In this document: one piece after another, positions 16,052 to 24,691 of the stretch | Position numbering within the stretch: the first letter of the stretch is position 1 | How the letters are laid out: every line of letters starts with the position of its first letter | DNA from: Candidatus Binatia bacterium | Lineage (GTDB): Bacteria > Desulfobacterota > Binatia > UBA12015 | Reading direction: 5' to 3' | Assembly: GCA_029243485.1 (NCBI GenBank) | Contig: JAQWRY010000003.1 | Coordinates: 186,001-250,000, forward strand | Length of the DNA stretch: 64,000 nt | Notes under the pieces: model-generated | What the model was told of the DNA's origin: nothing | Seen by the model: the letters and a program-made list of their open reading frames with translations, nothing else | The model's database searches: none | Position numbers and translations under genes: made by a program

Positions 16052-18547
16052 TCACATCATGCTGATCGGATCGATGTCGACGATCGTTCTGGTGGAACTC
16101 TTGGTCTCGGTCGGGCGTGCCGCCCGGAGCACTTGGGCGAGCCGGCGACTCTCGGCGGCCTTCAGGAGAAGCTGGATTCGATACCGGCCTCGAAGGCGTT
16201 CGATCGGGGCTGGAGCCGGGCCCAGGACCTGCACTTCGCCGGGCGCCAGTCCGGGCATGGAGTGAACCGTCTTGCGCAGCCGGTCGGCGAGCTGATCCGC
16301 CTGGCGTTCGACGAGGGCGGCATCGCCCTCGAGGACGATCCGGGCGAGGCGCCCGAAGGGCGGGTAGTTCAAGTCTTCGCGCAACCGGAGCTCGCCTTCG
16401 GCGAACGTCGGGAAGTCGTGGCGTGTGGCGGCTACGAGACTTGGGTGGTCCGGGGTACGGGTCTGAACGAGAACGCGTCCGGGTTTTGCGCCGCGTCCTG
16501 CGCGTCCCGCGACCTGAGCCAGGAGTTGAAACGTGCGCTCGCTCGCCCGGAAGTCCGGGAAGTGTAGCGAGGCATCGGCCAGGATGACGCCGATGAGAGT
16601 CACACCCGGCGCATCGTGCCCTTTCGCGATCATCTGCGTCCCGACGAGTACGTCGAGCTCTCCATCGCGCCAGGCCGCGAGCGTTTCCTGCACGAACTCG
16701 GGCGAGCCTCCCGTGTCGCGATCGAGACGCGCGATGCGCGCGGCCGGGAGAAGCGTGGCGAGTGCGCCCTCGACCTGCTCGGTGCCGAAGCTTCGGCCGG
16801 CCATCGCGGCGCCGCAGTCGGTGCACGTCGAACTCGGTGGACGCGTGAAGCCGCAGTGGTGGCACGTCGCGATGCCCCGGGCCCGATGGAGCGTGAGGCT
16901 CACGCTGCAATGTGGACAGTCCTCGACGCGCCCGCAGTCTTCGCATTGGATGAAGCGGGCGAACCCACGTCGGTTCAGGAACACGAGGCTCTGCTCGCCC
17001 CCGCGGTAGTTCTCGACGAGCGCTTTCTCCAGGGGCGGGGACAGCAGCGGAGGCGGGGGAGGGGGGGTCTTACCTTCGGTTTCGGGTTGTCGCGGACGAT
17101 CCTCGGGGAATCGGTTCTTCGGATCGCGCAGATCGATCAACTCGACGGCGGGGAGCGCCGACTCCGTCGCCCGGTTCGGCATCTCGAGCAATTGATACCG
17201 CCCGGTGAGGGCGGCCTGGTAACTTTCGAGGGACGGCGTCGCGGAGGCGAGGACCACGGGGATGTCAGCGATCTTTCCGCGCATCACGGCGACGTCCCGC
17301 CCATGGTAGCGGGGCGATTCCTCCTGCTTGTACGCGGCGTCGTGTTCTTCGTCGACGACGATCAGGCCGAGGTTCGGCAGGGGTGAGAAAACGGCGGACC
17401 GGGCACCGATCACGACCGGAGTCCGTCCGGCGGAGATGTCGTGCCACGTGCGTGCACGCTCGGTGTCGCTAAGGGCGCTGTGCAGCACGGCGATTTCGCC
17501 GGGGAACCGGCGGCTCGCATTGGCGATCAACTGCGGCGTGAGGCCGATCTCGGGTACGAGAAGCAGCACGCTGCGTCCGGCCGCGCGCACCGCGCTCGCG
17601 GCTTGCAAGTAGACTTCGGTCTTGCCGCTCGACGTCACGCCGAAGAGAAGGAGGGTGCCGAAGCGCCCCTGGCCGCCGACGATTGCGCTGAGAGCGGCGT
17701 TCTGTTCTGCGTTTAGGTCGACGGCTGCGGTGGCGTTCGGCTGGGGAGCTTTTAGCTCCTCTTCTGACGGGGGCCGCAGCGCGCCGCGTGCGAGGAGACG
17801 TCGGACCTGGTCGCCGGAACCAGGGAAGCGAAGTTCGACCTCCGCCCGCGAGACCGGTTGCGGTCGTCGTGCGAGAACGAACTCGTGAATCGCCGCCTGC
17901 CGCGGAGCTCGGCGGAGCTCCGTGCCGGCATTCTCCGCTACCAAGGCGCGTACTTCTTCGCGCCGTTCGATCACGACGTCGTTCACCGTGACCCGGCCCT
18001 GGCCCGCGAGCCTCCGCACTGCGGCGTCCGTACCGTCCCCGAAGTCACGACGGAGCTGCCCGAGATCGAGTCCGGTTTCGGGTAAGCGTGCGAGAATTCG
18101 ATCGGTGAGGGGTTTGGGCTTCGCCGGTGCGGCGGCCTCCGGAAGAAGAGCGGGTTCGCGCGGAGGCTCGGTGGCGGGCACCGCCGCCGCTGTCGGTACG
18201 ACTTGTCGCCGGGTACGACGCCGCACCGACGGGGGGAGGATTGCGCGTAGGAGGTGTGCCGGTAGGACCTGGTAGTAGCGCGCGGCCCATCCGGTGAGCT
18301 CGATGAGATCCGGCGGGAGCGGCTGGCCCGGGAGGATCGCCGCTACGTTCTTGAGCCCCTTCGGCGCGGGTCCGTCGTTCTCTCCCACGACAAATCCCGA
18401 GACGCGCCGTCGCCCGAGGGGAACTTCGACGGCGCTCCCCGGCACGATTTGGGGTGAGAGGGCCTCCGGAACCCCGTAGGTGAAGGTTCCCGGGGCGCCG
18501 CTGGCGCCCACGAGGGCGACCTCGACGAGGCGATCGGCTGTTGGCAT
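16052..18547 (-). CDS. priA: Primosomal replication restart helicase PriA
   Basis: An 831-residue superfamily 2 helicase that reloads DnaB at stalled forks. The N-terminal DNA-binding part begins MPTADRLVEVALVGASG. The helicase core shows Walker A FGVTSSGKTEVYLQ, Walker B VVDEEHDAAYKQEE and motif III VLASATPSLES. The zinc-binding insert has four CxxC pairs (CEDC, CPHC, CHHC, CTDC). Motifs V and VI include GTQMIAKGHDAPGVTLIGV and QVAGRAGRG. ATG 18547 has GGAG about 7 bases before it; an in-frame start at 18682 would add a low-complexity extension not seen in the family. A weakly conserved insert rich in Pro/Arg lies near residues 120-160. First gene of the def-fmt-rsmB-rpe operon. Confidence 0.95.
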   Translation of the reverse strand: MPTADRLVEVALVGASGAPGTFTYGVPEALSPQIVPGSAVEVPLGRRRVSGFVVGENDGPAPKGLKNVAAILPGQPLPPDLIELTGWAARYYQVLPAHLLRAILPPSVRRRTRRQVVPTAAAVPATEPPREPALLPEAAAPAKPKPLTDRILARLPETGLDLGQLRRDFGDGTDAAVRRLAGQGRVTVNDVVIERREEVRALVAENAGTELRRAPRQAAIHEFVLARRPQPVSRAEVELRFPGSGDQVRRLLARGALRPPSEEELKAPQPNATAAVDLNAEQNAALSAIVGGQGRFGTLLLFGVTSSGKTEVYLQAASAVRAAGRSVLLLVPEIGLTPQLIANASRRFPGEIAVLHSALSDTERARTWHDISAGRTPVVIGARSAVFSPLPNLGLIVVDEEHDAAYKQEESPRYHGRDVAVMRGKIADIPVVLASATPSLESYQAALTGRYQLLEMPNRATESALPAVELIDLRDPKNRFPEDRPRQPETEGKTPPPPPPLLSPPLEKALVENYRGGEQSLVFLNRRGFARFIQCEDCGRVEDCPHCSVSLTLHRARGIATCHHCGFTRPPSSTCTDCGAAMAGRSFGTEQVEGALATLLPAARIARLDRDTGGSPEFVQETLAAWRDGELDVLVGTQMIAKGHDAPGVTLIGVILADASLHFPDFRASERTFQLLAQVAGRAGRGAKPGRVLVQTRTPDHPSLVAATRHDFPTFAEGELRLREDLNYPPFGRLARIVLEGDAALVERQADQLADRLRKTVHSMPGLAPGEVQVLGPAPAPIERLRGRYRIQLLLKAAESRRLAQVLRAARPTETKSSTRTIVDIDPISMM

Positions 18548-18884
18548 GGGCGCTCTCCGCTCATACTCTTCGGACCGGCGCGCCGTCGAGGGCGGGGCGT
18601 GGGGGGCCGACCCCGCCGAGCGCATGGCGGGCCCCGCGGAGGGTCCCGAGGCAAGCGCTGCCTGCGGTTCTGGGGTTCCCATTTTTTGCAGCGATTTCTA
18701 CAACTTGGAGTTGATACGATCGATCAAACCTTTAGCGAGTTCATGCGGGGGGGCTGATTGACTCCACCCCGCCCGGGGGCCATCTTAATCGTTGGCCGCC
18801 GGTTGTGGGACGGGCGGTGACTCAGGTGGTGCCGCCAGGGGACTGGGCTTTTTCTGGATTGTGGGCGGCCCGAGGTGGGGTGCG
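18548..18884. other. Intergenic region between priA and pilM
   Basis: About 337 bases between divergent priA and the pil operon. It holds a locally AT-richer patch (about 18685-18740, including a palindromic CGATCG) and then a G-rich stretch. A poor promoter-like TTGACT at 18756 on the plus strand could serve pilM, but no clear -10 follows. Both operons must start here. The same stretch is open in frame with pilM from a TTG at 18792, which I judge to be too far upstream. Confidence 0.4.
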
Positions 18885-19997
18885 GTGGCTTGGAGCGGAA
18901 GAACTCGGAAGGCCGGTAGGTTTGGCGGCCTCGGTACGGCTTGGTCCAAGCTGACCGGGCGCGGTGCAGGCAGCTACATTGCGCTTGACGTCGGCGCGAG
19001 CTCGGTGAAACTCCTGGAGGTGCGCGGTCCGGGTGGGAGCCCCGAGATCGTCCGCGCCGGGATGGCGCCAGTGCCGGAGGGGGCGCTGCAGAACAACACC
19101 GTCCAGGACATCGTCGCGGTGTCCGAGGTGATTCGTCGCCTCGTCGACGGGTTGGGCGTCACGGCCCGTCAGGTCGTCACGGCAGTGCCGGGTCCTTCGG
19201 TAATCATCAAGAAGGCGCGTCTCGCACTTCGGCCGGATGAAGATCTGGAATCACTACTCATGATCGAGGCCGTGAACTTTATCCCGGAGAATATCGAGAA
19301 CGTCAGCCTCGACTACCAGGTCCTGAGCCACGAAGAGTCTGAGGCCGAGGTGCTGCTCGTTGCCGTTCGTAAGGACATCCTGTCCGGCTTCACGATGGCG
19401 ATCACGGACGCAGGTCTCGAGCCGGCCATCGTTGACGTCGACTACTTCGCGCTCGAGAACATGTACGAGCTGAACTACGACAATGGCCCCGACGACGTCG
19501 TCGCACTGATCAACGTCGGCTCGCGCTACTCGTCGATCAACATCGTAAAGGGTGGCGTCTCAGCGACGACCGGTGACGTTCAGGCCGGCGGCGGAGCAAT
19601 CACCGACGCTCTCGTTTCGAGTCTCGGTCTCTCTTACGACGATGCGGAGCGGGCGCAGTGGGGCGAGTCGATGGGCGCCGAGATGGATCTGAAGATCCGA
19701 ATGGTTCTGGAACGCGGCGTCGCGGAGTTGGCTGACGCCATCAATCAGTCGCTCCGCTTTCTTTGGCGTACCGCAAGCGACGAGCCGCTTCACTCGGTGT
19801 TCGTCACCGGCGGTGGTTCGCGTGTGCCGGGCTTGGTGGAGAGCCTTTCCGCCCGGCTCGAGGCTCCGGTCGAGATCGCAAATCCCTTCAACCGAGTGCA
19901 GATCAACCGTTCTCTGGACATGGTCGCCCTCGAGGAAATGGCCCCATCGCTCGGGGTGGCGGTAGGCCTGGGCACGCGCCGACCGGGTGACGCATGA
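18885..19997 (+). CDS. pilM: Type IV pilus assembly protein PilM
   Basis: A cytoplasmic actin-like ATPase that binds the N-terminal peptide of PilN and links the pilus alignment complex to the inside of the cell. The FtsA-like fold begins SYIALDVGASSVKLLEV (phosphate 1), and the second half has INVGSRYSSINIV and FVTGGGSRVPGLVESLSARL (adenosine region). About 370 residues from the start used. The start is uncertain: GTG 18885 has AGGTGGGG a few bases before it; GTG 18861 and TTG 18792 are alternatives giving extra residues unlike the family. Its stop overlaps the pilN ATG by 4 bases. Confidence 0.92.
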   Translation: MAWSGRTRKAGRFGGLGTAWSKLTGRGAGSYIALDVGASSVKLLEVRGPGGSPEIVRAGMAPVPEGALQNNTVQDIVAVSEVIRRLVDGLGVTARQVVTAVPGPSVIIKKARLALRPDEDLESLLMIEAVNFIPENIENVSLDYQVLSHEESEAEVLLVAVRKDILSGFTMAITDAGLEPAIVDVDYFALENMYELNYDNGPDDVVALINVGSRYSSINIVKGGVSATTGDVQAGGGAITDALVSSLGLSYDDAERAQWGESMGAEMDLKIRMVLERGVAELADAINQSLRFLWRTASDEPLHSVFVTGGGSRVPGLVESLSARLEAPVEIANPFNRVQINRSLDMVALEEMAPSLGVAVGLGTRRPGDA

Positions 19998-20632
19998 TTC
20001 GCGTCAATCTCGTTCCTCAGGATGAGGCCCGTCGGCAGGCGGCTCGGCGGCGCGACCAGCAGGCCGGAATTCTGGTCGCGGTTCTCCTCGTCGGTCTGAT
20101 CGGGGTGGCCGAGTTTTTCACGCGCGGCGATGCGAGCGAAGTGCAGCGTGAGGCTGATCTCTATCAGGCGCAGCTCGCTGATCTGACCAAGAAGTACCAG
20201 GAGACGGTCCTCCTCGAGCGCAGGCAGTCCGAGCTCGAAGCGAAGCTCAAGACGATTGATGTACTCGAGCGTCAGCGTCGGGGGCCGGTGCACGTTCTGG
20301 CGGACTTGGGGGATGCGACTCCCGAGAAGCTCTGGCTGACGGAGATGCGTGAGGCCGGTGGCGCCGCTACGTTGTCGGGACGTGGCCTCGACAACCAGAC
20401 CGTCGCTCTTTTCATGCGGAACCTCGAAGATTCGCCGTACTTCTCCAACGTGGAACTCGTCGAGACCAAACAGGTGGAAGACGGGCAGGCGAAGCTGAAA
20501 GAGTTCGCGATTCGCTCGAGCGTGATCTACGGCGGGCGGCATCCGAAGGCGGAGGCGCCCGCTGCGGATGAGAAGAAGGCCGAGGCCGAGGAGAAGACCG
20601 CGGCAACGGATGCCGAGGGGGCGTCGTCGTGA
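19994..20632 (+). CDS. pilN: Type IV pilus inner-membrane protein PilN
   Basis: A 212-residue bitopic protein of the alignment subcomplex. The short cytoplasmic N-terminus MIRVNLVPQDEARR is the PilM-binding peptide of the family. One membrane helix (GILVAVLLVGLIGVAEFF) is followed by a periplasmic coiled coil (about 50-85) and an alpha/beta ferredoxin-like domain (about 95-180) that pairs with PilO. The C-terminal Ala/Glu/Lys-rich tail (EKKAEAEEKTAATDAEG) is probably disordered. ATGA overlap with pilM, GTGA overlap with pilO. Confidence 0.93.
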   Translation: MIRVNLVPQDEARRQAARRRDQQAGILVAVLLVGLIGVAEFFTRGDASEVQREADLYQAQLADLTKKYQETVLLERRQSELEAKLKTIDVLERQRRGPVHVLADLGDATPEKLWLTEMREAGGAATLSGRGLDNQTVALFMRNLEDSPYFSNVELVETKQVEDGQAKLKEFAIRSSVIYGGRHPKAEAPAADEKKAEAEEKTAATDAEGASS

Positions 20633-21249
20633 ATCAGATCTCGGAGTTCTTCGACAACCTCGAGCCGAGCCGAAAGCTCGCGATCGTGATCGCGGTGCCG
20701 ATCCTCATCTTGCTCGCCTACTACGTGTTCATGCTCGGGCCCCGCATGTCGCGCACGGCGGGCCTGCGCGAGCGCATCGGCGAGATGCTGGAGGAGAGGG
20801 ACCGCAAACAGATCGAGACCGCGCGTTTTGCGGACCGGGAGCAGCAGGTCGCCGAGTTGGACCGGAAGCTCCAGACGGCAATCACGCGCCTGCCCGACGA
20901 GAAGGAGATCCCCGAGCTTCTGAGTAGCATCTCTTCGCTCGGGCGAGACTCCGGCCTCGACATCCTGATCTTCCGCCAGAAGCCCGAGGGCTATCAAGAG
21001 TTCTACGCGGAGGTGCCGGTGGATATGCAGGTGCGCGGGACCTACCACCAAGTCGCGTCGTTCTTCGATGAGGTGGCCAAGCTCGATCGCATCGTGAACG
21101 TCTCGAACATCGTCTTAAGGGATCCCAAGATCGCCGACGATGACCTCCTGCTCGAGGCGAACTCCACCGTCACGACCTTCCGGTTCCTCTCGGACAAAGA
21201 GCGCGAGCGTCTGATCGAGCAAAAGAAGATTAAAGGAGAGAAGAGGTGA
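20629..21249 (+). CDS. pilO: Type IV pilus inner-membrane protein PilO
   Basis: A 206-residue partner of PilN. The N-terminal membrane helix is KLAIVIAVPILILLAYYVFM. Next comes a periplasmic coiled coil (about 45-90), then the ferredoxin-like core with typical PilO segments: KEIPELLSSISSLGRDSGLD, PVDMQVRGTYHQVASFFDEVAKL and RIVNVSNIVL. It starts at GTG 20629, which overlaps the pilN stop, and ends with a Lys-rich tail that overlaps pilP. The protein forms the scaffold between inner-membrane platform and secretin. Confidence 0.94.
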   Translation: MNQISEFFDNLEPSRKLAIVIAVPILILLAYYVFMLGPRMSRTAGLRERIGEMLEERDRKQIETARFADREQQVAELDRKLQTAITRLPDEKEIPELLSSISSLGRDSGLDILIFRQKPEGYQEFYAEVPVDMQVRGTYHQVASFFDEVAKLDRIVNVSNIVLRDPKIADDDLLLEANSTVTTFRFLSDKERERLIEQKKIKGEKR

Positions 21250-21722
21250 GGAAGTCCGCGGTATGGCTGCTCGCACTGGCACTCACGGCCGCCAGTTCGA
21301 CGGCGCTGCCGGCGGTGCGTGCGCAAACGATTGGGAGTATGCCCGGTGCCGGCGACGGCGACGGCTACGAATACGACCCGACGGGCAAACGCGATCCCTT
21401 CCGGCCTCTCTCCCTCATTCGGGAACCGAATCGTGCGCGAGCCGAGCCACTGACGCCGCTCGAGCGTTACGAGCTCGGTCAACTTCGCCTAGTCGGTGTG
21501 GTGCATCAGCTCACGCCGCCGAGGGCGATGGTCGAAGATAGTGCAGGGCTCGGGTTCATTCTGACGCCCGGGACGCCTGTCGGGCCGAACGGTGGGGTCG
21601 TAACGCAGATCCGACCGCGAGAGGTTGTGGTGGAGGAATGGCATACGGACGTGATTGGCCAGGAGCATCGCACGGAGCACGTGCTGGAGCTTCCGGCCGA
21701 CGAGGATGGGCCGGTTCGATGA
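21246..21722 (+). CDS. pilP: Type IV pilus protein PilP, non-lipidated form
   Basis: A 158-residue periplasmic protein that bridges PilN/PilO to the secretin PilQ. The PilP motif YEYDPTGKRDPFRPL is present, followed by the beta-sandwich domain (LGQLRLVGVVHQLTPPRAMV and GVVTQIRPREVVVEEWHTD). The signal peptide MRKSAVWLLALALTAASS ends near PAVRAQ and contains no cysteine. In the best-studied systems PilP is a lipoprotein, so lack of a lipobox is notable; see PilQ, which has one. GTG start overlapping the pilO stop; ATGA overlap with pilQ. Confidence 0.92.
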   Translation: MRKSAVWLLALALTAASSTALPAVRAQTIGSMPGAGDGDGYEYDPTGKRDPFRPLSLIREPNRARAEPLTPLERYELGQLRLVGVVHQLTPPRAMVEDSAGLGFILTPGTPVGPNGGVVTQIRPREVVVEEWHTDVIGQEHRTEHVLELPADEDGPVR

Positions 21723-24121
21723 GGGCAATTTGCCTCATCGTGCTGGTCGCTCTCACCTACGGGTGTGCGGCGCAGAGGCCGCAGCCCGAGATCGTGGGTC
21801 GTGAGTACAAGACTCGCATCAGTGGAGACGGTGTGGTCGACGCGGAGGATTCAGTGGCGACGCTCGAGGACACGACGGATTACGGTTCTTACAGGGACGC
21901 CCGTAGCGCCTCGGCCGAGATCAACAGCATGCTCGCAGAGCCGCCGGGATTCGCCGAAGAGCACCAGCTCCGTGTTCTCGAAGTTGCGCGGGCCGGCGGA
22001 CCGAACGGCACACGGGTTGTCGTGCAGCTTTCGCGAAGTCCGGTGGATTGGAAGTTCAGTGAGCTCTCCGATCCGCCTCGCTGCATGGTGGACGTTTACG
22101 CGCCGACGGCCGACGACTTCGGTCCTCGGTCGGTCGAGACTGGCGATCCGCTCGCACCTCGTGTGCGTGTCGGGCACTACCCCGATCGTCTTCGTCTGGT
22201 CGTCGATCAGTCGCCGGCGATGGCGGGGGCCTGCTCGGTCACGTTCGAGGACAGTGCGGTCGTCGTCGCTCTGGGCGGCAGCACCGGTGGTGCGACTGCG
22301 ATCGATCTCTGGGAGGCGTATGACGTCCCGCTGGGTGCGCACGCGCATGCGGCACACACGTTGGCCGTGGCATCCGGAGTCACACCGCCTGCGCCGCCTC
22401 TCCCCGAGGCGATGGCTGCAGCGCCCATGCCTCCGAAGCCGGTGCCGGCCGATCTCGGGGAGCCGTACGCTGCTGCTCCGCCTCTTCCGAACCCGGGCCC
22501 GGCGGGCCCTCCGGGCGATCAGGCGAGTCTGAAGATGCCGCCTCCGCCGCCGGATAACCGCTACGGTGCGCCGTCGCCGGCCGGGGATCAGATCATCGAT
22601 GGCGATGGGGCCGCGGCACCGCGACGGAAGATCTACAGCGGGCGACGGATTTCGCTCGAGTTCAAAGACGCCGACATCTTGAACGTCCTGCGGATCATCG
22701 CGGACGTCGCGCACCGCAACATCGTCGCGACCGATGATGTCACGGGTCGCGTCACGATCGTTCTCTACGATGTGCCTTGGGATCAGGCGCTCGAAATCCT
22801 GTTGAAGTCGACCGGCCTCGAACTGGTCGAGTACGACGACGTGATCACGGTCTCGACCGCGAAGCGGCTCGAGGAGGAGCGCAAGGCGCGTCTCGCGGCA
22901 CAGATCGCGGGTCGTCGTCTCGAGCCTCTCCAGACCGCGTACCTCAGGGTCAACTACGTGAAGGCGCGTGACCTGGCGGAGCTTCTGCGCGGGAATCCGA
23001 CCACGTCTTCCGCCGGTGCGATGACCGCGGGAGATCTCGCCGGGCAGTCGGCCGGACAGCGCCGCGGTCTGCTCTCGGGGCGCGGTACCGTCATGACGAA
23101 CGACGCGACGAATAGTCTGATCGTTCGTGACATCTCCGATGGTATCGCGAACTCGCGTGAGTTGGTGCGTCGGCTCGACGTACAGACGCCACAGGTCGCG
23201 ATCCAGGGGCTCATCTTCGAGGCCGATACCGACATCGGTCGGGATCTCGGCGTTCGTTGGGGCGCGAGTTACATCGCGAGCCCCGAGACGGGCAATCCCA
23301 CGGGTAAGAACTTTCCGGGCCGGGTCGCGGTTGGTGGTGCGGGGCCGCGAAACACGGTCGAGGGTGAGGATGGCGCGACCGCCGGAAGCCCGATCCTGGT
23401 CGACTTCCCGGCTGCGGGTATTGCCGCCGGCGCGGGCAGTACGCTTGGCCTGGTGCTCGGATCCCTCGATGGAAGTTCGCAGATTGATGCCCAGGTCACT
23501 GCGATCGAGCAGGCCGGTAAGGGTAAGGTGATCTCGCGTCCGAAGGTGATCACGCTCAACAATGCAGAGGCGGAGATCCAGAGCCTCGAGATCCTCCGCG
23601 TACGGCTGCCGTCTACGGGCACGGTCATCAACACCGGCGCCGGTGGCAGTGCGGGTGGGAACACGGCGGCCACTCAGGCGATCGATACCGGAATCATCCT
23701 GCGGGTCACGCCGCAGGTGTCGAACGACGGCTACATCCTGTTGCAGATGTTCGTGAAGTCCAGCGTGCCGAGTTCTGCGAAGACCGACGACATCCCGAAC
23801 GAGATCAGCCGCCAGGCGACCTCGCAGGTTCTGGTGCGCGACGGTGAGACCGTCGTCATTGGTGGCGTCTATCGCCAGCAGGCGAGCCAGGCGGAGAGTG
23901 GCGTACCCTGGCTGAAGGACATCCCCATCTTGGGATGGCTCTTCAAGAACCGTTCGACTCAGGACCGTCGCCAAGAGCTCTTGGTCTTCATTACGCCGCG
24001 CGTCGTGTGGCGGACGGTGCAGCCGGGAGCCTTGCCGAGCGCGGCGAAGCTCTGGCAGGAGCGCGACAAGAGCGCCTACCAGGTCCTGGATCCGAACCCG
24101 ATCTCGGCGATCCCGGGCTGA
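21719..24121 (+). CDS. pilQ: Type IV pilus secretin PilQ with predicted lipobox
   Basis: The 800-residue outer-membrane secretin through which the pilus passes. The start MRAICLIVLVALTYGC is a lipoprotein signal with Cys at residue 16. One AMIN domain lies at about 75-200 (LRVLEVARAGGPNGTRVVVQ), followed by a Pro-rich linker, an STN/N0 domain (about 310-385, ISLEFKDADILNVLRIIADV), a NolW-type N1 domain and the secretin barrel domain (about 560-785), ending with the conserved VPWLKDIPILGWLFKNRS and RQELLVFITPRVV. ATG 21719 overlaps the pilP stop. A lipidated PilQ could reach the outer membrane by itself, without a pilotin. aroK follows. Confidence 0.95.
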   Translation: MRAICLIVLVALTYGCAAQRPQPEIVGREYKTRISGDGVVDAEDSVATLEDTTDYGSYRDARSASAEINSMLAEPPGFAEEHQLRVLEVARAGGPNGTRVVVQLSRSPVDWKFSELSDPPRCMVDVYAPTADDFGPRSVETGDPLAPRVRVGHYPDRLRLVVDQSPAMAGACSVTFEDSAVVVALGGSTGGATAIDLWEAYDVPLGAHAHAAHTLAVASGVTPPAPPLPEAMAAAPMPPKPVPADLGEPYAAAPPLPNPGPAGPPGDQASLKMPPPPPDNRYGAPSPAGDQIIDGDGAAAPRRKIYSGRRISLEFKDADILNVLRIIADVAHRNIVATDDVTGRVTIVLYDVPWDQALEILLKSTGLELVEYDDVITVSTAKRLEEERKARLAAQIAGRRLEPLQTAYLRVNYVKARDLAELLRGNPTTSSAGAMTAGDLAGQSAGQRRGLLSGRGTVMTNDATNSLIVRDISDGIANSRELVRRLDVQTPQVAIQGLIFEADTDIGRDLGVRWGASYIASPETGNPTGKNFPGRVAVGGAGPRNTVEGEDGATAGSPILVDFPAAGIAAGAGSTLGLVLGSLDGSSQIDAQVTAIEQAGKGKVISRPKVITLNNAEAEIQSLEILRVRLPSTGTVINTGAGGSAGGNTAATQAIDTGIILRVTPQVSNDGYILLQMFVKSSVPSSAKTDDIPNEISRQATSQVLVRDGETVVIGGVYRQQASQAESGVPWLKDIPILGWLFKNRSTQDRRQELLVFITPRVVWRTVQPGALPSAAKLWQERDKSAYQVLDPNPISAIPG

Positions 24122-24157
24122 GCCCTTCACTCGCGCACGGGATATGATGTTGGAGTG

Positions 24158-24691
24158 ATGAGAATCGTGTTGGCTGGTTTCATGGGAACGGGGAAGAGTG
24201 CCGTCGGTCGAAGGTTGGCCGACCGCCTGGGTCTCCCGTTCGTCGATCTCGACTCGTGGATCGAGGAGCGGGCGGGGATGCCCGTGCGCGAAGTCTTCGC
24301 CCAGCAGGGGGAAGCGGCCTTTCGTGCGATCGAGAAGCGGGTGGTGCGCGATGCGTGTGCCCTTGATGAAGCCGTGATTGCCGCCGGCGGTGGAGCGGTG
24401 GTGGACGACGAGAACCGCGAGGCCCTCGCGGACGGCGGCCTTCTATTTTGTCTCGTCGCGAGCCCGGAGGCGGTTCTTCGCCGGGTGGGCTTGAAGGTGA
24501 AGGACCGTCCCATGCTGGCGGGCCATTCGGATCTCGTCGCACGGATTCGGGATCTCCAAGCCGAGCGGGAACCGGCCTACGCGCGGATTCCGCGCCAGAT
24601 CGACACGTCGGATCTCGATCTCGAACAGGTCGTGCGCGCCATCGAGACGGCGATCGATGCTGCCGCGAATGGGCAAGGAGCATCCTCTTGA
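24158..24691 (+). CDS. aroK: Shikimate kinase
   Basis: A 177-residue kinase that phosphorylates shikimate at O-3 with ATP, in the path to chorismate. Walker A is GFMGTGKSAVGRRLA; the shikimate-binding DLDSWIEERAG follows; GGGAVVDDENR is the second substrate loop; the lid is VKDRPMLAG. ATG 24158 has GGAG just upstream; an adjoining GTG at 24155 is less likely. Its stop overlaps the aroB TTG (TTGA). The pilQ-aroK-aroB order is common in proteobacteria. Very sure. Confidence 0.95.
   Translation: MRIVLAGFMGTGKSAVGRRLADRLGLPFVDLDSWIEERAGMPVREVFAQQGEAAFRAIEKRVVRDACALDEAVIAAGGGAVVDDENREALADGGLLFCLVASPEAVLRRVGLKVKDRPMLAGHSDLVARIRDLQAEREPAYARIPRQIDTSDLDLEQVVRAIETAIDAAANGQGASS

Noticed and set aside
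21851-24130. A 759-residue open frame on the minus strand
   Set aside because: Antisense to pilQ, whose reading frame has all secretin domains. Arg/Asp-rich shadow composition.
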